Shown piece after piece: positions 43,465 to 52,522 of a stretch of DNA of 64,000 nt (its first letter is position 1; each line of letters starts with the position of its first letter). The notes under the pieces are model-generated. The model did no database searches. It saw nothing but the letters and a program-made list of their open reading frames with translations, and had not been told where the DNA came from. The translations under genes and the position numbers were made by a program. The DNA comes from Corynebacterium sp. HMSC04H06 (GTDB lineage Bacteria; Actinomycetota; Actinomycetes; Mycobacteriales; Mycobacteriaceae), in the NCBI RefSeq assembly GCF_001815935.1, contig NZ_KV823417.1, positions 1 through 64,000 of the forward strand, read 5' to 3'.

Positions 43465-44997
43465 TTAGCAGCACCCGCCGTTAGCGGATGCCGGGGTTTC
43501 GGCCGGCCGCCCCACCGACGGCAACCCCAGGCCAACGCCAACCGGCGCCGTGGTCGGGGTCTGGCCGGCGGCCGACATGTCGCCGGCCTTGGTGCGGCGG
43601 TGGGAGCTCACCCCGGCGTCGGCCACCAGGAAGAAGGAGCCGGAATCCGTCACCGTGGTGTGCACGATGTCGCCGGGGCGGATTTCATCCCGGATGTCGT
43701 TCCCATCGCCGTCCACAGCGGCGAAGTGGACTAGGCGGCCGTCGCGGGCGCGCCCGGACAGGCGGTGGGTCTGGTCGTTCTTGCGCCCGCCGGTGGCCTG
43801 CACGAGCAGATCCACGTCGGTGCCGACCAGCTGGGCGTTTTCCTCGGCCTGGATGGAGTCCTGCAGGGCCACCAGGCGCTCGAAGCGGTCCTGGACGACG
43901 TCCTTAGGGATTTGCTGTTCCATCTCCGCCGCCGGGGTGCCCGGCCGCGGGGAGTACTGGAACGTGAACGCGGAGCTAAACCGCGCCTTGCGCACCAGCT
44001 CCATGGTCTCCTGGAAGTCCTCCTCGGTCTCGCCCGGGAAGCCGACGATGATGTCGGTGGTGATCGCCGCGTGCGGGATCTTCTCGCGGACTTCATCCAG
44101 GATGCGGAGAAACTTCTTCGTGCGGTAGGACCGGCGCATGTCTTTGAGCACCTTGTCCGAGCCCGACTGGAGCGGCATGTGCAGCTGCGGGCAGACCGCC
44201 GGGGTCTCCGCCATGGCGTCGATGACGTCGGAGGTAAATTCCGCCGGGTGCGGGGAGGTAAAGCGCAGGCGCTCTAGGCCCTCGATCCGGCCCACCTGAC
44301 GCAAGAGCTTGGAAAACGCGTACTTGTCGCGCGGCAGTTCCGGGTCGGCGAAGTGGACGCCGTAGGCGTTGACGTTCTGGCCCAGCAGGGTCACCTCGGA
44401 CACACCCTGGTCGACCAGCGCCTGGACCTCGGCGAGGATGTCGCCGGGCCGGCGGTCCTCTTCCTTGCCGCGCAGCGAGGGCACGATGCAGAAGGTGCAC
44501 GTGTTGTTGCAGCCGACGGAGATGGAGACCCAACCGGAGTAGGCGGACTCGCGCTTGGCGGGCAGCACCGAGGGGAACGCCTCCAGCGCGTCGACGATTT
44601 CGATCTGCGCCTCGTCGTTGTGGCGGGCGCGCTCCAACAGCGTCGGCAGCGCGGACATGTTGTGGGTACCGAAAACAGCGTCCACCCACGGCGCGTTGGT
44701 CAAGACGGTGTCCTTGTCCTTCTGTGCCAGACACCCGCCCACGGCGATCTGCATGCCGGGGTGGTTCTCCTTCGTCTTCTTCAGCGAACCCAGAGTGCCG
44801 TAGAGACGCTTGTCGGCGTTCTCGCGCACCGCGCAGGTGTTGAAGACGATCAGATCCGGCTCCACCTCCTGCGGGGCGGCCACGTAACCGGCGTCCTCCA
44901 GGAGGCCGGAGATACGCTCCGAGTCGTGCACGTTCATCTGACAGCCGAACGTGCGCACCTCGTAGGTGCGCGGGTTTTCAGTCATGGGGTTAGTCAC
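43465..44997 (-). CDS. miaB: tRNA-2-methylthio-N6-dimethylallyladenosine synthase MiaB
   Basis: A 510-residue radical-SAM methylthiotransferase acting on i6A37 tRNA. The N-terminal auxiliary 4Fe-4S cluster uses C19, C55 and C89, and the radical-SAM cluster uses C163, C167 and C170 (GCNNTCTFC). A TRAM domain follows near residues 380-450. The last eight residues include GGCC, two terminal cysteines. GTG at 44997 was chosen because TAAAAT lies 8 nt upstream, giving a leaderless transcript; ATG at 44985 is the alternative. Confidence 0.95.
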   Translation of the reverse strand: MTNPMTENPRTYEVRTFGCQMNVHDSERISGLLEDAGYVAAPQEVEPDLIVFNTCAVRENADKRLYGTLGSLKKTKENHPGMQIAVGGCLAQKDKDTVLTNAPWVDAVFGTHNMSALPTLLERARHNDEAQIEIVDALEAFPSVLPAKRESAYSGWVSISVGCNNTCTFCIVPSLRGKEEDRRPGDILAEVQALVDQGVSEVTLLGQNVNAYGVHFADPELPRDKYAFSKLLRQVGRIEGLERLRFTSPHPAEFTSDVIDAMAETPAVCPQLHMPLQSGSDKVLKDMRRSYRTKKFLRILDEVREKIPHAAITTDIIVGFPGETEEDFQETMELVRKARFSSAFTFQYSPRPGTPAAEMEQQIPKDVVQDRFERLVALQDSIQAEENAQLVGTDVDLLVQATGGRKNDQTHRLSGRARDGRLVHFAAVDGDGNDIRDEIRPGDIVHTTVTDSGSFFLVADAGVSSHRRTKAGDMSAAGQTPTTAPVGVGLGLPSVGRPAETPASANGGCC

Positions 44998-45046
44998 GCC
45001 GGTTCATTTTAATGATCAACCAGGCCATTTCATAACTGCCCGGGGC

Positions 45047-45643
45047 CTAGGCTTCCAGCTCGGCCTCGCGCTCGGCCAGCGCCTTCTTCGCCAGATCCAG
45101 CGAGTCAGATTCCCGGAAACCGCGGCGGGCCAGCACGCCGACGATGCGGCGTAGCGCCTTGTCCCGCTCGTGCCTATCTGCGGGCACGGCCTTCACGCCG
45201 CGGGCCTTCTTTTGCGCCAGCGACCAGGCCATGGCGCGCTCGTCGGCGGCGTCAATCTGTTCCAACGCCACCTGGCGCTCCTCAGCACCCACGCCCTTGC
45301 GCTGCAGCTCCTGGTCCAGCACGCGGGCGGATTTCCCGCGGGCTTGGTGGCGCTGGCGCACCCACTCGCGGGCGAAGGTGGCGTCATCGACAAGCCCCAC
45401 CCGGGACAAGTCATCCAAAACGTCCGCGACGACCGCGGGGTCGAATTCGAGCTTCTCCAGGCGCTGGGCGAGCTCTTGCCGCGAGCGGGAGCGCTGGTCC
45501 AGCAGCCGCAAGGCACGCTCGCGGACCTTGGACTTGGATTCCTCGGCTTCTCTATCGAAGAGATCGGTCTCGCCGCTGCCGCGCGCGTAATCGTCCAAGG
45601 CGCGCTGCAGCCGCGCGATCTTGTCCGGTGATGGCTGCGGCAT
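45047..45643 (-). CDS. recX: RecA regulatory protein RecX
   Basis: A 198-residue helical protein that binds RecA filaments and limits their activity. The RecX core of repeated three-helix units starts at about residue 37 (RERALRLLDQRSRSRQELAQRL) and includes DDLSRVGLVDDATFAREWVR. A 35-residue charged N-terminal extension precedes it. It starts 4 nt after the recA stop codon and is co-transcribed with recA. In C. glutamicum gluABCD separates miaB from recX; here only 49 nt do. Confidence 0.94.
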   Translation of the reverse strand: MPQPSPDKIARLQRALDDYARGSGETDLFDREAEESKSKVRERALRLLDQRSRSRQELAQRLEKLEFDPAVVADVLDDLSRVGLVDDATFAREWVRQRHQARGKSARVLDQELQRKGVGAEERQVALEQIDAADERAMAWSLAQKKARGVKAVPADRHERDKALRRIVGVLARRGFRESDSLDLAKKALAEREAELEA

Positions 45644-45647
45644 CTAC

Positions 45648-46793
45648 CTAGTCCTGGTCGTCGTCAAAGTCGACGTTCGGCACCAGGCCGACCGACTCAT
45701 CCGTAAGGTCATCATCGGCACCCGGCACGTCCATGGCGACTTCCTCGCCCGCGTTGGCGGCGTCGGCGCCCACGCCCAGCTTGGTGAAGATCTTCTTCTC
45801 GATCTCATTAGCCAGGTCCTGGTTTTCCTTTAGGAAGTTGCGGGCCTTCTCCTTGCCCTGCCCCAGCTGGTCGCCCTCGTAGGTGAACCAGGAGCCGGAC
45901 TTCTTGATGAAGCCGTGCTCGACACCCAGGTCGATGATGGAGGACTCACGGGAGATGCCCTCGCCGTACATGATGTCGAACTCCGCGATCTTGAACGGCG
46001 GGGAGACCTTGTTTTTGACGATCTTCATCTTGGTGCGGTTACCGATGGCGTCCTGGCCGTCCTTCAGGGTCTGGATGCGGCGGATGTCGCAGCGCACCGA
46101 GGCGTAGAACTTCAGGGCCTTACCGCCGGTGGTCGTCTCCGGGGAGCCGAACATGACGCCGATCTTTTCACGCAACTGGTTAATGAAGATGGCGGTTGTT
46201 CCGGAGTTGTACAGCGCGCCGGTCATCTTACGCAGTGCCTGCGACATCAGGCGGGCCTGCAAGCCGACGTGGCTGTCGCCCATCTCGCCTTCGATTTCCG
46301 CCTTCGGCGTCAGCGCGGCCACGGAGTCTACCACGATGATGTCGATGGCACCGGAGCGCACCAGCATGTCCGCGATCTCCAGCGCCTGCTCACCGGTATC
46401 CGGCTGGGAGACCAGCAGGTTGTCCGTGTCCACTCCCAGCAAACGAGCGTATTCTGGGTCGAGGGCGTGCTCGGCGTCGATAAAGGCGGCAATGCCCCCG
46501 CCCTTCTGGGCCTCCGCGATGGCGTGCAGGGCCACCGTGGTCTTACCGGAAGACTCTGGGCCGTAGATCTCTACCACGCGGCCGCGCGGGAAGCCGCCGA
46601 TACCCAGCGCGATATCAATGGCGGTGTTGCCGGAGGAAATCGCCTGGATGGGCGGGCGGTTGTCATCGCCCAGACGCATGACCGCGCCCTTGCCATAATC
46701 CTTTTCGATCATGGCCATCGCGGCGTCTAGCGCCTTCTTGCGGTCATCCGCGCTATTTCCGGTGGCTTTAGCGGACTTCTTCTTAGCAGCCAT
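45648..46793 (-). CDS. recA: Recombinase RecA
   Basis: A 381-residue RecA of full length. Walker A GPESSGKT is at residues 78-85, and MAW-type loops and the L1/L2 DNA-binding regions ([18 protein letters not shown]) are intact. There is no intein. It promotes strand exchange and LexA cleavage. The acidic C-terminal tail (about 35 residues) is normal for the genus. The start follows AAAAGGTGAG. An SOS-like box lies about 200 nt upstream. Confidence 0.97.
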   Translation of the reverse strand: MAAKKKSAKATGNSADDRKKALDAAMAMIEKDYGKGAVMRLGDDNRPPIQAISSGNTAIDIALGIGGFPRGRVVEIYGPESSGKTTVALHAIAEAQKGGGIAAFIDAEHALDPEYARLLGVDTDNLLVSQPDTGEQALEIADMLVRSGAIDIIVVDSVAALTPKAEIEGEMGDSHVGLQARLMSQALRKMTGALYNSGTTAIFINQLREKIGVMFGSPETTTGGKALKFYASVRCDIRRIQTLKDGQDAIGNRTKMKIVKNKVSPPFKIAEFDIMYGEGISRESSIIDLGVEHGFIKKSGSWFTYEGDQLGQGKEKARNFLKENQDLANEIEKKIFTKLGVGADAANAGEEVAMDVPGADDDLTDESVGLVPNVDFDDDQD

Positions 46794-46985
46794 GGTTCTA
46801 ACTCACCTTTTCTTTAACAAGTCTTTTGGGCTTGAGTACTTAGAGCACTTCGCGTTTATAACTCAGCGCACGGATAAACCCGTGGCCTTAACTTTTAGAC
46901 TCCGCCGGCTAGCCGGTAGGTTCCCGCGCGCTGGCGTTTACACCGTAGAACCTAATACCGCCGACGGACACCACCCCCATAGTAC

Positions 46986-47001
46986 ACGCACGCCTGTTCG
47001 A
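46986..47001. promoter_or_regulatory. SOS box upstream of recA
   Basis: ACGCACGCCTGTTCGA matches the LexA consensus at 11 of 14 defined positions, with a perfect TGTTCGA half. It overlaps a small palindrome TTCGAATTTCGAA (46997-47009). It is 193 bp before the recA start and 29 bp from the DUF3046 stop. Confidence 0.55.
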
Positions 47002-47029
47002 ATTTCGAATGCGGCACGCCGTCTGCGGA

Positions 47030-47245
47030 TCATTTGGTCGGATAGTCCACGCCCAGTCGGCGCTCTTCCGGGACGCTGAAATCGTCACACAACCCGTCCC
47101 AGACTTTGCCCGGATCGACGCCGCGTTCGATAAGCACGTCCGCGGTATCCCCGAACTCGGCCAGGACATGCGAATGGGAAATCCAGGCGGCCTTTTCGGC
47201 CCCGAATTCGTCCGTAATAAGCTGGGTGTACTCCGTCAAACGCAT
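47030..47245 (-). CDS. DUF3046 family protein
   Basis: A 71-residue actinobacterial protein of unknown function, always found just upstream of recA. The family N-terminus MRLTEYTQLITDEFG and the middle SHVLAEFGDTADVLIERG are recognisable. Start at 47245 matches the family; an ATG 9 nt earlier is possible because TATAAC precedes it by 8 nt. It may be transcribed towards recA. Confidence 0.85.
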   Translation of the reverse strand: MRLTEYTQLITDEFGAEKAAWISHSHVLAEFGDTADVLIERGVDPGKVWDGLCDDFSVPEERRLGVDYPTK

Positions 47246-47356
47246 GCCCGCCATCCTACCGCGTTATATCCGCGGTCAACCAACCCGGCGGGCGTACAGA
47301 AAAACGTTTGCCCTTCTCACTATAAGGGGCCCTAGCGGGGGTACCTCTGTCCTGCA

Positions 47357-47369
47357 TGAACACTGTTCA
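47357..47369. promoter_or_regulatory. Putative BioQ operator upstream of bioY
   Basis: TGAACACTGTTCA is a perfect 13-bp palindrome. It fits the TGAAC-N3-GTTAC-type operator of BioQ, the TetR-family biotin regulator of corynebacteria. It lies 50 nt before the bioY ATG, upstream of a TAGGGT -10-like box (47406-47411). Confidence 0.6.
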
Positions 47370-47419
47370 AAAGCGCCGGTTTCCTGCAGAATGCCAATTC
47401 GCTGCTAGGGTTTTCGGGC

Positions 47420-48007
47420 ATGAAGAAGAATACCCTGGCCTCCGATCTGGCCTACGTGGCGGTCTTTACCGCCCTCGTCATTGTCCTCGCCTTTGTCTCC
47501 ATCCCCGTCGGCACCGCCGGCGTCCCGATCGTTTTGCAGAACGCCGCCATCATCCTGGCCGGGCTCGTCCTGGGAGGCAAGCGCGGCCTGGCCGTCGGCC
47601 TCCTCTTCCTCTTCCTCGGGCTAGCCCTGCCGGTACTGGCCGGCGGCGGCACGACGCTGCGCGCCCTGGCCGGCCCGACCGTGGGCTACATAATCGGCTA
47701 CGTGATCTCCCCGTGGGTCGCCGGCTCCATCGCCTACCGCGCCCCGCGCGCCAAGGGCGCCCGCATCGGCATCTTCATCCTGGCCGGCTTCGTGGCCCTG
47801 CTCATCCAGTACGTCTGCGGCGCTATCGGCCTGATGGTCCGCTCCGGCCTCTCGCTGACCGAGGCCACCGTGGCCCAATTCGCCTTCGTCCCAGTGGACT
47901 CCGCGAAGCTCGTCGTCGCCATCATCATTGCGTACGGCGTACACGCCGCCTTCCCGGATCTCATGGGCGCTACCAAGCGACGAGCAGACCGCCGTGCCAA
48001 CAATTAA
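47420..48007 (+). CDS. bioY: Biotin transporter S component BioY
   Basis: A 195-residue membrane protein with six hydrophobic segments, the substrate-binding subunit of a group II ECF biotin importer. The loop VPIVLQNAAIILAGLVLGGKRG between helices 1 and 3 and GPTVGYIIGYVISPWVAG are typical of BioY. The ATG lies 8 nt after TAGGGT, consistent with a leaderless message. The bioM start lies inside the end of this gene. Corynebacteria are biotin auxotrophs, so this system is probably essential on low biotin. Confidence 0.94.
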   Translation: MKKNTLASDLAYVAVFTALVIVLAFVSIPVGTAGVPIVLQNAAIILAGLVLGGKRGLAVGLLFLFLGLALPVLAGGGTTLRALAGPTVGYIIGYVISPWVAGSIAYRAPRAKGARIGIFILAGFVALLIQYVCGAIGLMVRSGLSLTEATVAQFAFVPVDSAKLVVAIIIAYGVHAAFPDLMGATKRRADRRANN

Positions 48008-48686
48008 ATTCGACCACGTCGGCGTCACCTACGACGAGACCGAGGTCCTGCGCGATATCTGCCTGGAGCTTAACGAGCACCGGATCGGCATCATCGGCGC
48101 GAACGGCGGCGGCAAATCCACCCTGACCCGTCTTATCAACGGACTGGGTGAGCCGACCAGCGGTACGGTGACCGTCGACGGACTCGACGTCGAAGAAAAC
48201 GGCAAGGAGCTGCGCAAAAAGATCGGTTTCGTATTCTCCGACGCCGAAAACCAGATCGTCATGCCGCAGGTGCGCGACGACATCGCCTTTTCCCTGCGCC
48301 GCTTCAAGCTGTCGAAGGAGGAGCGCAACCGCCGTGTCGACGCCGCCCTCGAGCGTTTCGGGCTGACGGACCTAGCGGAGCAATCCCCGCACACCCTGTC
48401 GGGCGGGCAGAAGCAGATGCTGGCACTCGCGGCCGTACTCGTCATCGACCCCACGCTGATCCTCGCCGACGAACCCACTACCCTGCTGGACCTGCGCAAC
48501 CGCGACCGCATCCGGCGCGAGTTCGCCAGCCTGGAGCAACAGCTCATCGTCGTCACGCACGACCTGGATTTCCTCAACGACTTCGACCGGGTCATCTGCA
48601 TCGACGACCACCAGGTCGCCGCCGACGGCCCGCCGGTGGAGGTCTTAGGTTTCTACCGCAACCTCATGGCGGCCCGCCCGCTCTAA
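47994..48686 (+). CDS. bioM: Biotin transporter ATPase BioM
   Basis: A 230-residue ECF A-component ATPase. Walker A is GANGGGKST, the ABC signature is LSGGQKQM, and Walker B is LILADEPTT followed by LLDLRN. The GTG at 47994 was chosen because it gives the domain start VPTIKFDHVGVTYD; it overlaps bioY by 14 nt. The earlier in-frame start would add a BioY-shadow segment. It powers biotin import with BioN and BioY. Confidence 0.93.
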   Translation: MPTIKFDHVGVTYDETEVLRDICLELNEHRIGIIGANGGGKSTLTRLINGLGEPTSGTVTVDGLDVEENGKELRKKIGFVFSDAENQIVMPQVRDDIAFSLRRFKLSKEERNRRVDAALERFGLTDLAEQSPHTLSGGQKQMLALAAVLVIDPTLILADEPTTLLDLRNRDRIRREFASLEQQLIVVTHDLDFLNDFDRVICIDDHQVAADGPPVEVLGFYRNLMAARPL

Positions 48687-48705
48687 GGCAAAGGAGTCAA
48701 CGCTC

Positions 48706-49323
48706 GTGCGGCGCAAAAACATACCGCTGAATGTCTACGTCGATAAAGACACCATCGTCCACCGGCTCTCCCCCTCGGTGAAGCTGGCTATCATCATCGT
48801 CTTTATCTTGGTCACCAGCATCTTCATCAAGACCATCCCCTGGGCCCTAGCTGCGGTAATCGTAGGCGCTATCCCCTACGCCCTGGCCCAGGTCCCGCCG
48901 TCCATCATCGCCAGCCAGCTCACCCTGCCCTTGTTTATCCTCGTGCCGCTGGCGGCCTTCCAATGGTGGTCGCGCGACTTCGAGTACGCGGCAGTGATGT
49001 TCTTGACCATCTTCGCGGCGATGGAAGTCGCCTTCCTGCTCACTCTCACCTCGACGGTGGACGAGATCATGGAGTCGATGGAGCGGACCCTCGCTCCCCT
49101 GGCGCGTTTCGGCCTTCCCGTGGAGACCATCAGCTTGGCGATGTCCCTGACTATCCGACTCATCCCGCTGTTGTTCGAAACCGTCGGCGAGGTCTTGGAC
49201 GCCCGCAAGGCCCGCGGGGCGAACATGTCCGTGATGGCCTTTGCCACCCCGGTGGTCATTCGCTCCATCCGCCGCGCCCAGGCTATGGGCGAGGCGCTGG
49301 CCGCCCGCGGCGTCGGCGATTAG
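48706..49323 (+). CDS. bioN: Biotin transporter transmembrane component BioN
   Basis: A 205-residue ECF T-component (CbiQ-like) with about five membrane helices in residues 22-115 and a cytoplasmic coupling domain. The Ala-Arg-Gly signature that contacts the ATPase appears as DARKARGAN and again as ALAARGVGD at the C-terminus. The start is GTG behind AAAGGAG. It completes the bioY-bioM-bioN operon. Confidence 0.92.
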   Translation: MRRKNIPLNVYVDKDTIVHRLSPSVKLAIIIVFILVTSIFIKTIPWALAAVIVGAIPYALAQVPPSIIASQLTLPLFILVPLAAFQWWSRDFEYAAVMFLTIFAAMEVAFLLTLTSTVDEIMESMERTLAPLARFGLPVETISLAMSLTIRLIPLLFETVGEVLDARKARGANMSVMAFATPVVIRSIRRAQAMGEALAARGVGD

Positions 49324-49337
49324 CGCCCGCAACGCAG

Positions 49338-49377
49338 CAAGCCCCCAGCTTCCCTGTTCGGGATGGCTGGGGGCTTG
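49338..49377. terminator. Hairpin between converging bioN and pspA
   Basis: CAAGCCCCCAGC pairs with GCTGGGGGCTTG over 12 bp around a 16-nt loop. U-tracts are weak on both sides, so it is a likely but not classical bidirectional terminator. Confidence 0.7.
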
Positions 49378-49422
49378 TGCCTGTCAGCGGGCGCTGATGC
49401 TAAGCACAGTAACTAGTGCGGA

Positions 49423-50292
49423 TTACTCACCGCGCAGCTCGCGCAGGCGGGCCTCCACGGCGTCGTTGCTGACCTCCGGTTGGGCTGCCTTGCCGGCCTC
49501 CGACTGGGCGTTGCCGCTGGTGCTCTGGCCGGACTCAATCTGCTGCTTCTTCTGGCCCGACTCGACCGGCTTGGAGTCGTTCATCTCGGCGCGGATCTGC
49601 TCCAGACGGGAGTGGCCGGCCAACTGCACGCCGGCCTGCTGGATCTCCTGCATGCGGGACTCGACGGAGTTCTCAGCCAGCTCGGCCTGCCCCAGAGCCT
49701 TGGAGTAGCGGCGCTCGATCTTGTCGCGGACGGCGTCCAGCGACGGGGTCGAGCCGTTGGACAGCTCGTTCATGCTGCTCAGCGACTCGGAGACCTTCTC
49801 CTGCATCTTAGCCTGCTCCAGCTGGCTCAGCAGCTTGGAGCGCTCCGCCACCTTCTCGCGCAGCGCCATAGCGTTGCGCTCGACGGCCTTCTTAGCCTGG
49901 TCTGCCTGCTGCAGGGCCTGGTCGTGCAACTTCTTGGTGTCCTCGACGGACTGCTCCGCGGTCACCAGCTGCGCGGCGAAGGCCTCAGCGGCGTTTTCGT
50001 ACTCGACCGCCTTGGTTTCGTCGCCGTCGGCGCGGGCCTTGTCGGCCAGTTGCAGGGCCTGCTTGGTGTTGCCCTGCAGCTTCTCGATCTCGCCCAGGCG
50101 GCGGTTCAGCTGCATTTCCAACTGGCGCTGGTTACCGATGACGGCCGCAGCCTGCTGGGACAGTTCCTGGTGCTGGCGCTGAGCGTCCTCGATGGCCTGC
50201 TCGATCTGGACCTTCGGATCGGCGTTTTCCTCAATCTTGGAGTCAAACAAAGCCATCAGGTACTTCCAGAGTTTGGAAAATGGGTTAGCCAT
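49423..50292 (-). CDS. pspA: PspA/IM30 family envelope stress protein
   Basis: A 289-residue helical protein. The N-terminal amphipathic helix [16 protein letters not shown] and long coiled coil (about residues 25-220) mark the PspA/Vipp1 family, which binds stressed membranes. Mycobacterial relatives are called the 35-kDa antigen. The C-terminal 60 residues are Ser/Gln/Glu-rich and disordered. ATG at 50292 has GAGG upstream and gives the amphipathic helix at the N-terminus. It lies downstream of clgR in the same order as in mycobacteria, where ClgR activates pspA. Confidence 0.92.
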   Translation of the reverse strand: MANPFSKLWKYLMALFDSKIEENADPKVQIEQAIEDAQRQHQELSQQAAAVIGNQRQLEMQLNRRLGEIEKLQGNTKQALQLADKARADGDETKAVEYENAAEAFAAQLVTAEQSVEDTKKLHDQALQQADQAKKAVERNAMALREKVAERSKLLSQLEQAKMQEKVSESLSSMNELSNGSTPSLDAVRDKIERRYSKALGQAELAENSVESRMQEIQQAGVQLAGHSRLEQIRAEMNDSKPVESGQKKQQIESGQSTSGNAQSEAGKAAQPEVSNDAVEARLRELRGE

Positions 50293-50402
50293 GAGCCAAG
50301 GGCCTCTTTTCTTTAAACATATCGATTGCTCAGTAGTGCTTCGACCCACCATCGTAGCGAAAATAGCGGGCACACGCTGCCAATAGGCGGCGTCAAGGGG
50401 AG

Positions 50403-50744
50403 CTAAAGCTCGGAGGCAGCCGGGGCGGTCTGCGCCAGTTCTTCATCCACCGACGGCAGCGCCATGTAGCCGGCGGCCTCGATGAGTACATCGGCCACCG
50501 ACACGTCGAGGGCGCCGCAGACCGCCGCGAGCATCTCGGAGGAAACCTCCTTGCGGCCGCGCTCGAGTTCGGAGAGGTAGCCCGGCGAGACGTGGGCGAC
50601 CGCGGCGAGCTCGCGCAGGGTCACGGACTTGTCCGCGCGGAAAGCACGCAGGCTCAAGCCCAGGGCCTCCCGCAGCAACGGCTCGTTTAACGGCGCGGCA
50701 TGGGAACGGGTGGGGGTATCCAGCAGTGCGGTAGTAGTGTTCAT
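50403..50744 (-). CDS. clgR: Transcriptional regulator ClgR
   Basis: A 113-residue XRE-family regulator that activates clp protease genes in actinobacteria and is itself a Clp substrate. The helix-turn-helix is [20 protein letters not shown], with [15 protein letters not shown] after it, the ClgR signature. The C-terminus [13 protein letters not shown] ends in small and hydrophobic residues, suiting a Clp degron. ATG at 50744 was chosen; GTG or TTG starts 1-4 codons earlier are possible. Confidence 0.92.
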   Translation of the reverse strand: MNTTTALLDTPTRSHAAPLNEPLLREALGLSLRAFRADKSVTLRELAAVAHVSPGYLSELERGRKEVSSEMLAAVCGALDVSVADVLIEAAGYMALPSVDEELAQTAPAASEL

Positions 50745-50780
50745 CACTAGTTCCAACGGCTCAGTAACGTACTTTGTTCC

Positions 50781-51296
50781 CTATCGGCGGGGAAAAATTC
50801 GAATCTTTTCCACAGCCACGGCAAGCGTCTCGGCCACTGCCCTGGTCCGAATCTCGTCTCGGGTACCCGAAAGGCCAGCAGGACCACCCACTTGCCAGGA
50901 GCGCTGGGAGCCATCCGGGGCGGCAAGCCCCGCCCAGACCTCGCCGACCGCGTGCCCGTCCTGCGGGTCGGGCCCGGCCACGCCGGTCAAGGCCAGGCCC
51001 CAGTCGGCGCCACACCGCGCCCGCGCCCCCGCAGCCATCGCCTCCGCCACTGACGCGGAGATAACAGTGTGCTCCGCGATCAGCGCGGGGTCCACGCCGG
51101 CCAGCGTGGTCTTGAGTTCAGTGGCGTAGGTGACCAGTCCCCCGCGCAGCACCGCCGATGCCCCGGCGACCGTGGCGAGCGTGGCCGCGCCCAGCCCCGC
51201 GGTCAGGGACTCGCACCAAGCGACGGTCTCACCGCGCTCCTTCAGCGCGGTCACCATCTCACCGGCGGCGGGGTTTGGGCCAGCAGGACTAGGCAT
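50781..51296 (-). CDS. pncC: CinA-family nicotinamide-nucleotide amidohydrolase
   Basis: A 171-residue protein consisting only of the CinA C-terminal (PncC) domain, which deamidates nicotinamide mononucleotide in pyridine nucleotide salvage. The motif CESLTAGLGAATLA near residue 30 and GLALTGVAGPD are characteristic. ATG at 51296 overlaps the pgsA stop by 8 nt, so coupling is likely; the longer frame is a pgsA shadow. Some annotations would call it CinA; no N-terminal MoCF domain is present. Confidence 0.88.
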   Translation of the reverse strand: MPSPAGPNPAAGEMVTALKERGETVAWCESLTAGLGAATLATVAGASAVLRGGLVTYATELKTTLAGVDPALIAEHTVISASVAEAMAAGARARCGADWGLALTGVAGPDPQDGHAVGEVWAGLAAPDGSQRSWQVGGPAGLSGTRDEIRTRAVAETLAVAVEKIRIFPRR

Positions 51297-51894
51297 TGTG
51301 CTTCCGGGCATCCGCCAGGTACTGCACGCCCGTGACAACCGTGACGGCCATGGCAAGGAGCATGACGGTCAGCGTCGGGATATTCATCCAGTCAGGCAGC
51401 GGGCACAGATACATGGCTACAGCCAGCGACTGCAGGACGGTCTTGAGCTTACCGCCCTTGGAGGCCGGGACCACCAGCCCGCGTCGCAGCATGACCATGC
51501 GCCAGATAGTGATGCCGAATTCGCGCACTAGGATGAGCACGGTGATCCACCACGGCAGCACCCCGATGATATTCAGACAGACCAGCGCCGTGGTCATCAG
51601 CGCCTTGTCCGCAATCGGATCGGCAATCTTGCCAAAGTCCGTAATGAGTCCCTTAGCCCGGGCGATGTCGCCGTCGAGCTTGTCCGTAATCATCAGCAGG
51701 GCGAAGACAGCAAACGCCCACCACTGATGTTCAGCCAACACGAGCCAGGCAAAGACCGGAATGAAAAGGATTCGCAGGCTAGTCAGGATGTTGGGCAGGT
51801 TCCAATTGGAGGGCTTCTCCCCGCCGCGCTTCAAGCCCCCGCCACCGCTGTGCGCTGGGCCGGGGTTGGATGACCTAGTTCCTGGTTGACTCAC
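51289..51894 (-). CDS. pgsA: CDP-diacylglycerol-glycerol-3-phosphate phosphatidyltransferase
   Basis: A 201-residue membrane enzyme of phosphatidylglycerol synthesis. The CDP-alcohol phosphotransferase motif D-x2-D-G-x2-A-R-x8-G-x3-D-x3-D is complete (D71, D74, G75, A78, R79, G88, D92, D96). About five or six helices follow a Gly/Pro-rich 30-residue leader. The GTG at 51894 was chosen because TAAGAT lies 7 nt upstream, a leaderless arrangement. It leads the pgsA-pncC-clgR unit. Confidence 0.9.
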   Translation of the reverse strand: MSQPGTRSSNPGPAHSGGGGLKRGGEKPSNWNLPNILTSLRILFIPVFAWLVLAEHQWWAFAVFALLMITDKLDGDIARAKGLITDFGKIADPIADKALMTTALVCLNIIGVLPWWITVLILVREFGITIWRMVMLRRGLVVPASKGGKLKTVLQSLAVAMYLCPLPDWMNIPTLTVMLLAMAVTVVTGVQYLADARKHNA

Positions 51895-52090
51895 GTCTAC
51901 AATCTTACCTGCTTTAGATAGTTTCCTTTTCTGCCACGGCCCAAACGGGGTCCCACCGGGCAATCAGCTGGGCGGACAAAGCCAACACCCCGCGAGTTCA
52001 GGGAGCAAGTCTCACCCAGGGCTAGACCGGGGACCGATCTAGCCCGCAAGAAAACCGCCGAGTCGGGCGCTAAAAAACTAAGATGACAGC

Positions 52091-52378
52091 ATGAAGTATT
52101 TCGCCACCTTTTACGACTACGCCTCCACCAACCCGCTCGTGTCGGAGCAGCGCCCTGCCCACCGCGAATTCATCAACAGCCTGCGCGAGAGGGGCCTCAT
52201 TGTGGGCTCCGGCCCCCACCCGGATTCAGCCGGCGGGGCGCTCATCATCCTGCAGCTAGACGACGACGCACAGGTCGCCGACGCCATCAAGATCATGGAC
52301 GACGACCCGTTCCACACCTCGGGCGTGGTAACCCGCCGCAGCTTCCGCGAGTGGAACCCCGTCACCAAGATTTTCTAG
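52091..52378 (+). CDS. YciI family protein
   Basis: A 95-residue alpha+beta barrel protein of the YCII family, small enzymes of mostly unknown reaction. The conserved His in RPAHREF and Asp in DDDPFHTSGVV (residues typical of the family active site) are present. ATG at 52091 follows TAAGAT by 6 nt, so the transcript is probably leaderless. It stands alone, converging on terC. Confidence 0.85.
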   Translation: MKYFATFYDYASTNPLVSEQRPAHREFINSLRERGLIVGSGPHPDSAGGALIILQLDDDAQVADAIKIMDDDPFHTSGVVTRRSFREWNPVTKIF

Positions 52379-52522
52379 ACTGCGTGTTCTCTTATTCCGG
52401 CGCCGCAGCTACATGTGCGCGACCAGATTCCCACCAGCAGCGTAAATACCGGCTTTCGAAAGATCGTGCTCGGGACGATCGGATGGGGCGGTGCGCTGCG
52501 CACCGCCCCACTATGGTCGGGT

